64,000 nt of DNA from Flavobacterium piscisymbiosum (GTDB lineage Bacteria > Bacteroidota > Bacteroidia > Flavobacteriales > Flavobacteriaceae). The translations under genes and the position numbers were made by a program. A model generated the notes under the pieces. That model was not told where the DNA came from. It made no database searches and was given only the letters and a program-made list of their open reading frames with translations. This document shows, piece after piece, positions 1 through 8,413 of this stretch. The DNA is taken from NCBI RefSeq assembly GCF_020905295.1, contig NZ_JAJJMM010000001.1, forward strand, positions 3,782,001-3,846,000, in the 5' to 3' direction. Each line of letters starts with the position of its first letter. Positions within the stretch are counted from its first letter, which is position 1.

Positions 1-91
1 GTAATAATTGTTCCATCGCATCGACACTACTCAAAGTGTTGTTGTCTCCGTACATCGCCGAAGCAAAACTGTCTATACCAATTTCTATCAT
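1..91 (-). CDS. LLM-class flavin-dependent oxidoreductase, N-terminal fragment
   Basis: Partial gene cut by the left edge. Reading leftward from the ATG at 91-89 gives 30 residues with no stop, starting MIEIGIDSFASAMYG and ending VDAMEQLL. This resembles the first beta strand and helix of luciferase-like monooxygenases, which use reduced flavin to oxidise small organic substrates. It is transcribed away from the next gene at 418, so 92-417 is a divergent control region. Only the N-terminus is visible, so substrate and exact family cannot be judged. Confidence 0.7.
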   Translation of the reverse strand, partial: MIEIGIDSFASAMYGDNNTLSSVDAMEQLL

Positions 92-180
92 CTAGTAAAG
101 ATATTAAAATTTATTTTTTCTGTTATTAAAAAAACGGCTTTAAGGAGTAGCATTCGGAATAAATATCAATCAATTTTAAA

Positions 181-276
181 CACGAATTTCACCAATTTGC
201 ACGAATTAGTTTGTGAAATTAATTTCACAAACTAAGGCTAACCAATTATCATTTGTGCAAATTCGTGAAATTCGTG
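181..276. repeat. palindromic intergenic repeat
   Basis: The left arm 181-205 (CACGAATTTCACCAATTTGC...) is matched in reverse complement by 252-276. A second perfect palindrome, AGTTTGTGAAATT followed by AATTTCACAAACT, sits inside at 208-233. It lies in the divergent gap between the flavin oxidoreductase and the gene at 418. It looks like one of the dispersed palindromes of this genome; no coding function is seen in 92-417. Confidence 0.6.
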
Positions 277-329
277 TTATTTTAAACTTATCTGCGAGTT
301 ACAATTTTTAAGGCTATAATTATTTTGTC

Positions 330-393
330 ATCTGTACCCTGAAATTAAATGATTTTTGTATCTGTATCTGATCTGTTTTACCTCCTAATTTTG
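330..393 (+). promoter_or_regulatory. repeated ATCTGT motifs and -7 element before the MocR gene pair
   Basis: ATCTGTA or close variants occur at 330, 360, 366 and 371. The reverse form ATACAGAT recurs at 813-820, just before the MocR regulator. A Bacteroidetes-type -7 element TAATTTTG lies at 386-393, 24 bases before the next ATG. MocR/PdxR regulators usually bind direct repeats near their own or a neighbouring promoter, so these are candidate operators. This is inference from motif repetition. Confidence 0.4.
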
Positions 394-417
394 TTAAGAA
401 ATTAAACAACTACAGCA

Positions 418-801
418 ATGGATACCACGAACACAGCCAACATTCAATTTGATTCAATCAACATATCGTCTTTGAAATCTGTTGTAAATATTTACCAAAG
501 TAAGGTGAACGATACCGAAAGCAAATTCATAAAATCATCAGAGCATTTTGGTCTTCCTTTAAGTATTGCCTCTTTTGATAATCGCGTAATTGGTTATGCT
601 TTTGTCTTGATTAATAACGAGGGAAAACCGGAAATTAAATCGTATTGGGAGCAGGAATTTTATAGTATTGAGGTAGAGCAGGATTTAAAATTTCATGCTC
701 AGAATACTTTTTTTACCGCATTTAAAGATCCTGAAACTCGCACCAATAAAATTCAAAATGCTGCCGAAAAATTATTCAATTGGTTAAATGTTTGTAATTA
801 A
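418..801 (+). CDS. hypothetical protein, possible GNAT-like fold
   Basis: 127 residues without a signal peptide or membrane segment. The middle part (FGLPLSIASFDNRVIGYAFV, about residues 43-62) reads like the central strands of GNAT acetyltransferases, where the protein comments on 'self and context' before motif A. The acetyl-CoA-binding R/QxxGxG/A motif is absent, so it is either a degenerate relative or something else. It lies 61 bases before a MocR regulator on the same strand and probably shares its promoter. Function unknown. Confidence 0.65.
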   Translation: MDTTNTANIQFDSINISSLKSVVNIYQSKVNDTESKFIKSSEHFGLPLSIASFDNRVIGYAFVLINNEGKPEIKSYWEQEFYSIEVEQDLKFHAQNTFFTAFKDPETRTNKIQNAAEKLFNWLNVCN

Positions 802-862
802 TATAACAAAGGATACAGATTAAATTTTAGTAAATTTACAGGACACAGATAACGATTAGAAA

Positions 863-2278
863 ATGGCAAGAGAGGTTTTATATCAAAAAATTGCAAATAC
901 AATTCAGGAACAAATATTCTCCGAAACTTTAAAAATTGGAGATAAACTTCCGTCTATTCGTGCTTTTCAGAAATTGCATAATGTAAGCATGAATACCATA
1001 AAACAAGCATTTTTAGAATTAGAAAGCAAATCGTTGATAGAATCCCGTCCAAAATCAGGGTTTTATGTCAGTAAAACTTCGAATAGAAAATTACTGATTC
1101 CTTCAATGAACAAATTGAAATTATCAGAGCAAAAAACAACTTCTGAGGATTTAATCACCAAGGTTTTTGATAGTTTGAGCGATAAAGATATCACCAGATT
1201 TTCGATTGGAGTTCCGGATCCGAGCTTTTTGCCTATTGCAAAGCTTAATAAAGGTCTTGCAAAAGTGGTACGTAATCTGGCAGAAAGCGGTACAAGTTAT
1301 GAACCTGTTCAGGGAAGTGCCAATTTGAGACGAAATGTGGCAAAATGGGCAATTGTATTAGAAGGAAAATTGACCGAAGATGATTTTGTAACCACGTCTG
1401 GAGCTATGAATGCTATTTTTAATTGTTTAATGGCCGTTACCAAACGCGGCGATACTATCGCGATTGAAAGTCCGGTTTATTTTGGAATTATTCAGATTGC
1501 CCAAAATATGGGACTTAACATAATCGAATTGCCTACGCATCCTACCACAGGAGTAGATTTAGAGGCGTTAAAGAAAGTGATTCATAAAGTAGATGTTTGC
1601 TGTTTTATGAGCAATTTCAGTAATCCTTTAGGAAGTTTAATGCCCGATGAACATAAAAAAGAATTGGTGAAAATGCTCACGCATCATAATATTCCTTTGA
1701 TTGAAGATGATTTGTATGGCAATTTGTTTTTTGGAACTGTTAGGCCAAAACCTTGCAAGTACTACGACGAAGCCGGAATTGTGATGTGGTGCGGATCAGT
1801 TTCTAAAACTTTGGCGCCGGGATATCGGGTAGGTTGGGTGGCACCGGGAAAATTCAAAGATAAAATCATCAGGCAAAAAATGGCGCAGACGGTTTGTATG
1901 CCTTCGTTGTATCAGGAAGTAATCGCCGATTTCTTAGAACACGGAAGATATGATCATCATTTAAGGAATTTAAGAAGTACATTATATACCAATTCATTGC
2001 ATTTTCAGCGTACCATTGAGGATCATTTCCCTGAAAATACTAAAATTTCGCAACCGCAGGGAGGTTCGTTTCTTTGGCTTGAACTGGATAAAAGTATCGA
2101 TACCGCTGTTTTATATGATACTGCGATTCAGCAGAAAATAGGTTTTGCTCCGGGCAGAATTTTTACGCAACATGATCAATACCATAATTGTATGCGTCTT
2201 AATTTTGGTTTGGAATGGAAGGAAAAAGTAGAACTGGATCTAAAACGATTAGGACAATTAGTAAAAAATAGTCTTTAA
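863..2278 (+). CDS. MocR-type (GntR-aminotransferase) transcriptional regulator
   Basis: 471 residues, the usual length for MocR/PdxR regulators. An N-terminal GntR winged helix (about 1-75, with 'KIGDKLPSIRAF') is joined to a fold-type I aminotransferase domain (about 110-465). The PLP-binding lysine is expected at K315 in SVSKTLAPGYRVGW; SNPLG and IEDDLYG are other cofactor-pocket motifs. Such proteins sense PLP or an amino-compound and control vitamin B6, GABA or taurine genes. The target here is not certain; the small gene upstream and the transporter downstream are candidates. Confidence 0.92.
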   Translation: MAREVLYQKIANTIQEQIFSETLKIGDKLPSIRAFQKLHNVSMNTIKQAFLELESKSLIESRPKSGFYVSKTSNRKLLIPSMNKLKLSEQKTTSEDLITKVFDSLSDKDITRFSIGVPDPSFLPIAKLNKGLAKVVRNLAESGTSYEPVQGSANLRRNVAKWAIVLEGKLTEDDFVTTSGAMNAIFNCLMAVTKRGDTIAIESPVYFGIIQIAQNMGLNIIELPTHPTTGVDLEALKKVIHKVDVCCFMSNFSNPLGSLMPDEHKKELVKMLTHHNIPLIEDDLYGNLFFGTVRPKPCKYYDEAGIVMWCGSVSKTLAPGYRVGWVAPGKFKDKIIRQKMAQTVCMPSLYQEVIADFLEHGRYDHHLRNLRSTLYTNSLHFQRTIEDHFPENTKISQPQGGSFLWLELDKSIDTAVLYDTAIQQKIGFAPGRIFTQHDQYHNCMRLNFGLEWKEKVELDLKRLGQLVKNSL

Positions 2279-2295
2279 CGAACTGCGATTTTTTT

Positions 2296-2450
2296 ATTAA
2301 ACACATAGAAACATAGCGTTTGTAAACTTATAAAAAGGCGTTTCACTTATTTTAAATTCACATAGCCAGCCAGACAGCTATGTGAAAGAAATGGGTTTCT
2401 TTTTTGAATTCTTTATTTACACATAACACCTATGTTTCTACGTCTTTAAT
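2296..2450. repeat. about 150-base inverted-repeat element, copy A
   Basis: The ends are complementary: ATTAAACACATAGAAACATA at the left, and the reverse complement of ATTAAAGACGTAGAAACATA at the right. The interior contains an AAAAGGCGTTTCACTTA block shared with the copies at 13827 and 53869. It sits between convergent genes and may also act as a transcription stop. No reading frame of note. Confidence 0.75.
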
Positions 2451-2469
2451 AAAAAAAAGCGATTGTTAT

Positions 2470-2877
2470 CTAATGAGAAAATCCAAAAGAAACACTGATC
2501 AGAATGATTACAATAACGATTAATGTAATTACGACATAGAGATAATCTTTTTCTAAAAGAAAAGAAAACAGCGATAGTAAAACACGTAATACAGGCGTAA
2601 GGAAAAGTAAGATGATCCCAACGAAGATTAGCGATTCTCCATTTCCCTGAATAGCTCCATTATAAATTGTTGAAATTACTTCGAATATATTACGGTCGTT
2701 TTCTTTAAAAACAGAATAGTTTTCGATATCGTTGCTGTGTCCCATCAAATATACTATTCCGCCAATAAAAGCTACAGATAATGAGATCCAGACACCGTAG
2801 CGTAATAAATTACCAATTATGGATTGAAAATCTTTTTCTCCAAATTTTTCGTGTTGCATTGTCTTAGATTTTTCCAT
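2470..2877 (-). CDS. DUF1634 domain membrane protein
   Basis: 135 residues with three predicted membrane helices (about 27-48, 75-95 and 108-132). This is the arrangement of DUF1634 proteins, which are regularly encoded directly after TauE/SafE permeases. The longest start overlaps the permease gene by 14 bases; an internal ATG (Met7, at 2859) would place it just after the permease stop. Either way translation is probably coupled. It is likely an accessory subunit of the transporter. Biochemical role unknown. Confidence 0.88.
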   Translation of the reverse strand: MEKSKTMQHEKFGEKDFQSIIGNLLRYGVWISLSVAFIGGIVYLMGHSNDIENYSVFKENDRNIFEVISTIYNGAIQGNGESLIFVGIILLFLTPVLRVLLSLFSFLLEKDYLYVVITLIVIVIILISVSFGFSH

Positions 2878-3700
2878 TAAGTCCGTTGTATATCATGTTT
2901 ACTGCAAGCACAAAAATCAGGCACGCAAAAAAGATTCTTAGTTTTTTAGGGTTGGTTTTTACCAGTACTTTTGCTCCGGCCATAGCACCAAACAAAACAC
3001 CAATAACCACCGGCATACAAATTCCAGGTTCGATATATCCTTTCTGGATATAGATTACAGAACTCGCCATTGCCGTAACTCCCATCATAAAATTACTCGT
3101 TGTGGTAGAAACCTTAAACGGGATTCTCATGATATTGTCCATTGCAATAACTTTAAAAGCACCGGAACCAATACCTAATAAACCTGACATCATACCGGCA
3201 ATTCCCATCATTCCAAAACCGCCTACTACGTTTTTGGTTCCGTAATGTACCACTTGCCCGTCATGAGTTGGATAAGTTCCTTCCAGTCGTAATTTTTTAG
3301 CCAAAGGAGATGATTCTAAAACAATATGTTCTTCCTTTTTTCGAAGTGAATTTATAGCCGAGAAAATCAAAGTAAGTCCGAATAATACAGCTATGAATGA
3401 AGTAGGTGCGATGGTCGAAAGTAAAGCTCCGCAAACGGCTCCTATTGTTGTGGCAATTTCGAGAAAAATTCCCAGTCGCATATTCGTAATTCCTTCCCTG
3501 ACATAAGCTGCAGCTGAACCTGAGGAAGTTGCGATTACAGAAACCAAAGCTGCACCAATTGCATAATGAATGTCGACGCCAAGAATGACTGTTAAAAGGG
3601 GAATAATGATGATTCCGCCACCCAAGCCTGATAATGAGCCAATAAAACCTGCTAAAAAAGCACCAAGAATCATAATCAGGGTAAATGTAAGTACTGTCAT
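2864..3700 (-). CDS. TauE/SafE family sulfite/anion exporter
   Basis: 278 residues, strongly hydrophobic, with about eight membrane helices. It has the glycine-rich repeats typical of TauE/SafE (GFIGSLSGLGGGIIIIPLL at about 18-36, and GMMSGLLGIGSGAFKV in the second half). The family moves sulfite, sulfoacetate or related anions across the inner membrane. The partner DUF1634 gene overlaps its 3' end. Substrate cannot be told from the sequence. Confidence 0.92.
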   Translation of the reverse strand: MTVLTFTLIMILGAFLAGFIGSLSGLGGGIIIIPLLTVILGVDIHYAIGAALVSVIATSSGSAAAYVREGITNMRLGIFLEIATTIGAVCGALLSTIAPTSFIAVLFGLTLIFSAINSLRKKEEHIVLESSPLAKKLRLEGTYPTHDGQVVHYGTKNVVGGFGMMGIAGMMSGLLGIGSGAFKVIAMDNIMRIPFKVSTTTSNFMMGVTAMASSVIYIQKGYIEPGICMPVVIGVLFGAMAGAKVLVKTNPKKLRIFFACLIFVLAVNMIYNGLNGKI

Positions 3701-4340
3701 TCGGATAAATTTTGTTGGTGCTAATTTACGAATTGATATTTGTTCAGGACGGATTTAGGAGCTTAAATATACCTTAAAAATGAGGCGTCTTTAATTTGTG
3801 TCAGTGTAAAATATTGTTAATTAGTGAGATATGGTATTTTGTTTCGTTTTTAAATTTCTAAGAGTTTCTTCAACTATGCACAATTTTGTCATTTTTATTT
3901 CTATTATAAAACCAATTTTTTTTTGAGGAGCTGATCCCGCAACCGAGCCTGAAAGTGCGAACTGGCGAAGCAATCCTTTTCATAAGACAATTTAAGATTA
4001 ACATCTCGTTTGTCTTCCGGATGAATAATTTTTATTCTAAAAAAAGTAATACAAAATGACATTTACCGCAAAGTGCACAAAGGTTTTGCGCAGAGTTCAC
4101 TAAGCTTTGTCTTTATTTCGCTTTGCTTTGAGATCGCTAAGGGATTGTGAAAAATTAAAAACGTCAATAGTAGCGAAGTGGAAGGTGCACCAATTGGAAC
4201 CTGTGTTTCTCACAAAGTCTCGAGACGCTCAGCCTGACAAAAATCGAGTGTAAAAAATCCGCGTAAATCTGCGTTTTCGCGACAGCGAATCTGTATCATC
4301 CGTGTGCCATTAAAAGCAAAGTAATCATAATAAAAACCAC
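3701..4340. other. gene-free region with decayed repeats
   Basis: About 640 bases without a credible gene between two minus-strand genes. It holds fragments of dispersed repeats. One is a short variant of the structured element family, reverse oriented at about 3924-3985 (AGGAGCTGATCCCGCAACCG). Others are stretches rich in 'GCAAAG'/'TTTGCG' (4075-4140) and a CTGCG-rich stretch (4255-4310). The upstream promoter of the TauE/SafE gene must lie near 3705-3780. Confidence 0.5.
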
Positions 4341-4371
4341 AAAAAAACTCCATTATTGCAATGGAGTTTTT
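4341..4371 (-). terminator. intrinsic terminator
   Basis: The hairpin ACTCCATTATTGCAATGGAGT is flanked by A and T runs. It lies 44 bases beyond the stop of the small lipoprotein gene and reads correctly for the minus strand. Confidence 0.8.
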
Positions 4372-4414
4372 ATGAAAATAATAGTCTGAATCCTTTATAA
4401 AGTGGGATCATGAT

Positions 4415-4630
4415 CTATTTTTTTGCTTTTGCGATAGAATCTCTTTTTATAGCAGATGTATCTGTAATTACAGTTGCTGTGTCTAATGTAGCGTCTACAC
4501 TATCAATTGTTGTTTCGGTAGAATCAACATAGGTATTATCGGCTGGAATGGTATCGGTTTTCTTGCAGGAAAACGAAAGTCCGATTAAAATAAAAAGAAA
4601 TGTGATTTTTGATTTGATTAGCGTTTTCAT
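4415..4630 (-). CDS. small putative lipoprotein
   Basis: 71 residues. The N-terminus MKTLIKSKITFLFILIGLSF leads to a lipobox-like LSFSC, with Cys22 as the probable lipidated residue. The mature part is short, threonine/serine/aspartate-rich and low in complexity (repeats of 'DTxxxDST'), ending in a basic AKAKK. Probably a surface or periplasmic lipoprotein of unknown role. It has its own terminator. Confidence 0.7.
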   Translation of the reverse strand: MKTLIKSKITFLFILIGLSFSCKKTDTIPADNTYVDSTETTIDSVDATLDTATVITDTSAIKRDSIAKAKK

Positions 4631-4772
4631 AATTTCATTTATTTCGTTAATAATTAATTATTTCAAAATTAGAGGTTTAGGTCTTTAATCCTTTACATGA
4701 TTCTTAATTTTGTTTTATAAAATACTCATTATTAGTGAATTAAATATGTATTATTAAAAACTGAAAATTTCT

Positions 4773-4865
4773 TATGAAAACGAGTGCCCTAGCCCAGACA
4801 GGAGCGGCATCCTTTTGTGGTGGGGTTCAACACAAAAGATACAGTGGATGGCTGGATTAGCTTCT
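4773..4865 (+). repeat. structured hairpin repeat, copy 1 (candidate RNA)
   Basis: Shares the order TTATGAAAA, CTAGCCC, ATCCTTTTGTG, GGGTT, CACAAAAGAT, GGATTAGCT with the copies at 30086 and 58025. An inner stem (TTTTGTG with CACAAAA) and an outer stem (CTAGCCCAGACA with the GATGGCTGGATTAG side) can form. Relative to the other copies, several stem pairs have changed on both sides. It lies between a lipoprotein and the DoxX gene. Confidence 0.65.
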
Positions 4866-4884
4866 AATTATTAAATTGAAATTT

Positions 4885-5316
4885 TTATTTATTGTCAAGA
4901 GCAAAAGAAGTTCTGTCGATAGCAGAAAGCAATAAAGCAGCTGCGGCACTTGTGAGAACAGAATAATCAAAAGGGGCTTTTACGGAAACTGAAATGGCCA
5001 TGGTGATGGAGAAAAGAAGCATTAATCCTGCGGTTCCTAAAGCGGCATATTTAGTTTTGAACCCGATGATTAAGGAAAGCCCAAAAGAGATTTCCAAGAA
5101 TGTGGCCAAAGCGCCTAAAATTCCTGCAACGGATTTATTAACAAAAGAGTTTAAGGTGTGGGTGTAGGTGATAAAGTTGTCCCAGTTTCCCCACGCAACT
5201 CCGGGATCCCCGGGTGCACCCCAAAGTCCGAAACGGTCTGCAACGGCTGAAAGCATGGTGATTCCTAACACTATTCGTAAAATTAAGCCTGCTTGTGGTA
5301 CTGCTATGTTTTTCAT
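4885..5316 (-). CDS. DoxX family membrane protein
   Basis: 143 residues with four hydrophobic helices (about 8-28, 60-80, 85-105 and 112-130). The pattern LILRIVLGITMLSAVADRFG near the N-terminus and 'EISFGLSLIIGF' in the middle is that of DoxX-like quinol-linked membrane proteins. Such genes often sit next to HxlR/MarR regulators and respond to thiol or electrophile stress. Here it follows the HxlR gene by 80 bases on the same strand. Confidence 0.85.
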   Translation of the reverse strand: MKNIAVPQAGLILRIVLGITMLSAVADRFGLWGAPGDPGVAWGNWDNFITYTHTLNSFVNKSVAGILGALATFLEISFGLSLIIGFKTKYAALGTAGLMLLFSITMAISVSVKAPFDYSVLTSAAAALLLSAIDRTSFALDNK

Positions 5317-5396
5317 TTTTGTATTTATTTTTACGTAAATATAACAAGATGAGAAATAACTTTACAGTCCAGTTTTTATAAATGCTACAGCCCAGA

Positions 5397-5762
5397 TTAT
5401 TTTTTAAATCCGTCTTCTTTATCCTTAAAAGCCCATGTTGCCATTGCTTCGATAACGGGCATTAAACCCTGTCCTGCATTACTGAGTTTGTAGGTCACAA
5501 ATGGCGGAACAACCGGTTTTGCCTCGCGAATCACCAGATTATCTGCTTCGAGTTGTTTAAGATGCTGAATGAGCATTTTCTCTGTAACTGCAGGAATCGC
5601 TCTTTTAAGTTCGCTGTAGCGTTTGCTTCCGCCAGAAAGATGATAGATAATAATGGGTTTCCAATATCCGCCAATTTTTTCCATAACATAAGTTACAGGG
5701 CATTGTTGTAAGGCATATTGCTTATTTTCCTGAATGGTAGATGATTCTTTGATTGCTGTCAT
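5397..5762 (-). CDS. HxlR family transcriptional regulator
   Basis: 121 residues, normal for the family. The winged helix covers about 20-110: CPVTYVMEKIGGYWKPII, then 'RYSELKRAIPAVTEKMLIQHLKQLEADNLV'. The cysteine preceding PVTYVMEKIGGYW is at the position used for redox sensing in YodB/HypR-type members. It is divergent from an NmrA-like reductase and upstream of DoxX. It probably represses both through the operator at 5783-5804. Confidence 0.93.
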   Translation of the reverse strand: MTAIKESSTIQENKQYALQQCPVTYVMEKIGGYWKPIIIYHLSGGSKRYSELKRAIPAVTEKMLIQHLKQLEADNLVIREAKPVVPPFVTYKLSNAGQGLMPVIEAMATWAFKDKEDGFKK

Positions 5763-5782
5763 TTGTGCATACTTTAGGGTAA

Positions 5783-5817
5783 GTACTTGTATAAAAGTAA
5801 GTACAAATATACCTTTG
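5783..5817 (+). promoter_or_regulatory. promoter with inverted-repeat operator between hxlR-type and nmrA-type genes
   Basis: GTACTT (5783-5788) and AAGTAC (5799-5804) form an inverted repeat with a 10-base spacer. They overlap a Bacteroidetes promoter: TTG at 5787-5789, a 20-base gap, and TACCTTTG at 5810-5817. The position between the divergent regulator and reductase fits an HxlR operator. The pattern is seen directly; the binding protein is inferred. Confidence 0.6.
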
Positions 5818-5845
5818 TTACAGATAATAAAAAAATAATTTAGCT

Positions 5846-6724
5846 ATGAAAATTACAATCTCAGGTTCTTTAGGAAATATAGGAAAACCTCTAACTGCAA
5901 AACTAATTGCTTCTGGCCATGAAGTAATCGTAATTACAAGTAATAATGACAGAGTTGAAGCTATTGAAACTTTAGGCGCAAAAGCTGCTGTAGGTTCTGT
6001 AAGCGATGCTGCTTTTTTGAAAAATGCTTTTACAAATGCTGATGCCGTTTTTGCGATGACGCCGCCAAACTTAGGAGGATCTGATATTATTGCGAATACT
6101 ACGGCTGCGGGTAAAGCGCTGGCAACGGCAATAAGCGAAGCAGGAGTGAAGCGCGTTGTAATGTTAAGCAGTATTGGTGCCGATTTGCCAGAAGGTACAG
6201 GACCAATTGCTGGACTTTATAATATCGAAAAAATATACGAAGGTTTAGAAAACGTATCGCTGACTTTTCTTCGTGCGGGATTTTTCTATACGAATTTGTA
6301 TAATGATGTTCCGATGATTAAGGGAGCAGGAATTATTGGATCTAATTATCCATCAACCGCTAAAATTCCTTTTGTACATCCGGAAGATATTGCAGCTGCC
6401 GTTGCCGAAGAATTGCAAAAAACACCGTCAGGAAAAAACATTCGTTATATTGTAAGTGATGTACGAACTCCAATTGATGTTGCAAAAGTTTTAGGTGCTG
6501 CTATTGCCCAACCAGAATTACCATGGATTGAGTTTACAGATGAGCAAGCGCTTGGCGGAATGACGCAAGCCGGATTACCTGAGGAAATGGCAGGATTATA
6601 CACCGAAATGGGTTCAGGTTTAAGAAGTGGTAAAATTCAGCATGATTTTTTAAGTAATACAATTGCTGTTGACGGAAAAATTAAGTTAGAAGATTTTGCG
6701 AAGGAATTTGCTGCAAGATTTTAA
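5846..6724 (+). CDS. NmrA-like NAD(P)-binding oxidoreductase
   Basis: 292 residues. An N-terminal Rossmann motif ISGSLGNIGKPL, an NmrA-like core with 'VVMLSSIGAD' and 'FLRAGFFYTN', and a C-terminal substrate part fit the atypical SDR/NmrA family, which includes QOR2-type quinone reductases. Cytoplasmic. It is divergent from the HxlR gene, behind a promoter carrying a likely HxlR operator, so it is probably induced by reactive electrophiles or quinones. A strong terminator follows. Confidence 0.9.
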   Translation: MKITISGSLGNIGKPLTAKLIASGHEVIVITSNNDRVEAIETLGAKAAVGSVSDAAFLKNAFTNADAVFAMTPPNLGGSDIIANTTAAGKALATAISEAGVKRVVMLSSIGADLPEGTGPIAGLYNIEKIYEGLENVSLTFLRAGFFYTNLYNDVPMIKGAGIIGSNYPSTAKIPFVHPEDIAAAVAEELQKTPSGKNIRYIVSDVRTPIDVAKVLGAAIAQPELPWIEFTDEQALGGMTQAGLPEEMAGLYTEMGSGLRSGKIQHDFLSNTIAVDGKIKLEDFAKEFAARF

Positions 6725-6740
6725 GCAAATCATATTATAG

Positions 6741-6771
6741 AAAAAAGCCGATTGTACAATCGGCTTTTTTT
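6741..6771 (+). terminator. intrinsic terminator
   Basis: The perfect hairpin AGCCGATTGTACAATCGGCT followed by a T run, 17 bases after the stop of the NmrA-like gene. Confidence 0.9.
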
Positions 6772-6843
6772 GTTTTCGATTTTTATTGATACAAGCCGAT
6801 TAGATTTGGTAAATTTATACAGATATACAATCAACTTATACCA

Positions 6844-6873
6844 TTTGTAAAATTTGATCTGCTAGTATCTTTG
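6844..6873 (+). promoter_or_regulatory. Bacteroidetes-type promoter
   Basis: TTTG at 6844-6847, an 18-base gap, and TATCTTTG (TAnnTTTG form) at 6866-6873. This places a start about 25 bases before the ATG of the downstream oxidoreductase. Confidence 0.6.
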
Positions 6874-6901
6874 TACTATAAGACAACTTAAAATTAAAAA
6901 T

Positions 6902-7915
6902 ATGAAAGCTATAGGATTTAAAACTTCATTGCCCATTGCTGAAAAAGACAGCTTTATAGCATTTGAAACTCCAAAACCAATTCCGGGTAAACGTGATTTG
7001 TTAGTAAAAATAAGTGCTGTGTCTGTAAATCCGGTTGATTTTAAGATTCGTCAGAATAGTGCAAAAGATACTGTTCTGGAAACTCCTAAGATTATTGGCT
7101 GGGATGCCGTAGGAATTGTAGAAGCAATAGGAGAAGATGTGCGTTTGTTTGAGGTAGGCGATCCCGTATTTTATGCCGGGGATATTACGAAACAAGGAAG
7201 CAATGCCGAATATCAGGTTATTGATGAGCGAATTGTGGGTAAAAAACCAACATCATTAAGTCTCGAAGAAGCTGCTGTTATACCGTTAACAGGTTTAACT
7301 GCCTGGGAAATATTATTTGATCGTATCAGGATTAATCCTGAAAAGGACAAAGGAAAATCTATCCTAATCATTGGTGGTGCCGGTGGAGTAGGTTCTATTG
7401 CGATTCAGTTGGCTAAAAAAATTGCAGGTTTAACGGTTATTGCAACGGCATCCCGTCCGGAAACTATCGACTGGTGTAAAAAGCAAGGTGCTGATTTTGT
7501 TGTAAATCATAAAGATTTGGTTGCATCGGTTCGCGAAGCGGGATTTGAATATGTAGATTTTATTTTGGACTTTGTTGATACCAATGCCTATTGGGACACG
7601 ATGGTCGAATTGATCAAACCTCAAGGACATATTGCCTCGATTACCGGAAGCAGTGATCCAGTTGTATTAAATAAACTAAAAAACAAAAGCGCCTCATTTT
7701 CCTGGGAATTAATGTACACTCGCTCGATGTTTGAAACTGATGATATGCAGGAACAACATAATATCCTGAATAAAATTGCTGATCTTCTGGATGATGGTAC
7801 TTTAAAAACAACCCTTAACGAAACTCTATTGGGATTAACTGCAGAGAATTTTAAAAAGGCTCATGAGTTACTGGAATCTGGGAGAACTATTGGGAAGATT
7901 GCTATTAAGTTGTAG
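6902..7915 (+). CDS. zinc-type alcohol dehydrogenase-like / quinone oxidoreductase (MDR family)
   Basis: 337 residues. A GroES-like N-terminal half is followed by a Rossmann half with the motif GGAGGVGSIAIQLAKK (about 156-171). The catalytic and structural zinc cysteines of true alcohol dehydrogenases are missing, as in the YhdH/ZADH/quinone reductase branch, so it probably reduces alpha,beta-unsaturated carbonyls or quinones with NADPH. It fits the stress theme of the preceding genes but has its own promoter and terminator. Confidence 0.9.
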   Translation: MKAIGFKTSLPIAEKDSFIAFETPKPIPGKRDLLVKISAVSVNPVDFKIRQNSAKDTVLETPKIIGWDAVGIVEAIGEDVRLFEVGDPVFYAGDITKQGSNAEYQVIDERIVGKKPTSLSLEEAAVIPLTGLTAWEILFDRIRINPEKDKGKSILIIGGAGGVGSIAIQLAKKIAGLTVIATASRPETIDWCKKQGADFVVNHKDLVASVREAGFEYVDFILDFVDTNAYWDTMVELIKPQGHIASITGSSDPVVLNKLKNKSASFSWELMYTRSMFETDDMQEQHNILNKIADLLDDGTLKTTLNETLLGLTAENFKKAHELLESGRTIGKIAIKL

Positions 7916-7929
7916 ATAAAATAGAAATA

Positions 7930-7963
7930 AAAAGGAGGTTAACAAAAAACGAACCTCCTTTTT
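7930..7963. terminator. bidirectional intrinsic terminator
   Basis: The hairpin AAAGGAGGTT / AACCTCCTTT has an A run on one side and a T run on the other. It lies between two convergent units: the MDR gene ending at 7915 and the kai operon ending at 8008 from the other strand. It can serve both. Confidence 0.85.
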
Positions 7964-8007
7964 ATCAATACTGAATAGTATACTCCTTTAATACTTTCGA
8001 AATCGAA

Positions 8008-8412
8008 TTACTGTTCAATAATAGAAACAATACTTTTAGGAATTTCATCAAATCCTTCGATAGAATATGGTTTGATCAGATAGGCTTTTACACCCATCAA
8101 ATCGCATTTTTCTTTATAAACAGGATTTATACTTGTCGAGTAAACAAAGCAGGGAATCGTTTTTAAGTTGTTGTTATTTAAAATTTGCTGTAATGCCTCA
8201 ATGCCGTCAAGTATAGGCATGTTGATATCGGTAAGAATAATGTCGGGTGTTTCGTTTGAAGCATTTTCTAAAAAGTTTAAAAGTTCTTCACCATTTGCGA
8301 CAAGACTTACTTTTGCAAAATCCGGATTTTTATTAAAGCTATGGCAGATAATATCTGCATCATCGATATCATCTTCGGCAATAATAATATGTAAGTTATA
8401 TAAATGTGGCAT
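8008..8412 (-). CDS. single-domain response regulator of the kai operon
   Basis: 134 residues from the ATG at 8412, one base after the kinase stop; a longer in-frame start at 8454 would overlap the kinase gene and is less likely. It is a receiver domain only: acidic pocket EDD at 13-15, phospho-acceptor D62 in TDINMPILDG, and K114 in YLIKPYS. The form is that of RcpA/Rcp1-like regulators that pair with phytochrome-type or PAS kinases. Last gene of the kaiC-kaiB-kaiB-kinase-regulator operon. With no output domain, it must signal by protein contact or phosphotransfer. Confidence 0.92.
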   Translation of the reverse strand: MPHLYNLHIIIAEDDIDDADIICHSFNKNPDFAKVSLVANGEELLNFLENASNETPDIILTDINMPILDGIEALQQILNNNNLKTIPCFVYSTSINPVYKEKCDLMGVKAYLIKPYSIEGFDEIPKSIVSIIEQ

Positions 8413-8413
8413 T

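Noticed and set aside
8..235. 75-codon plus-strand frame
   Set aside because: The opposite strand encodes a recognisable flavin oxidoreductase start at 1-91, and the frame crosses a palindromic repeat.
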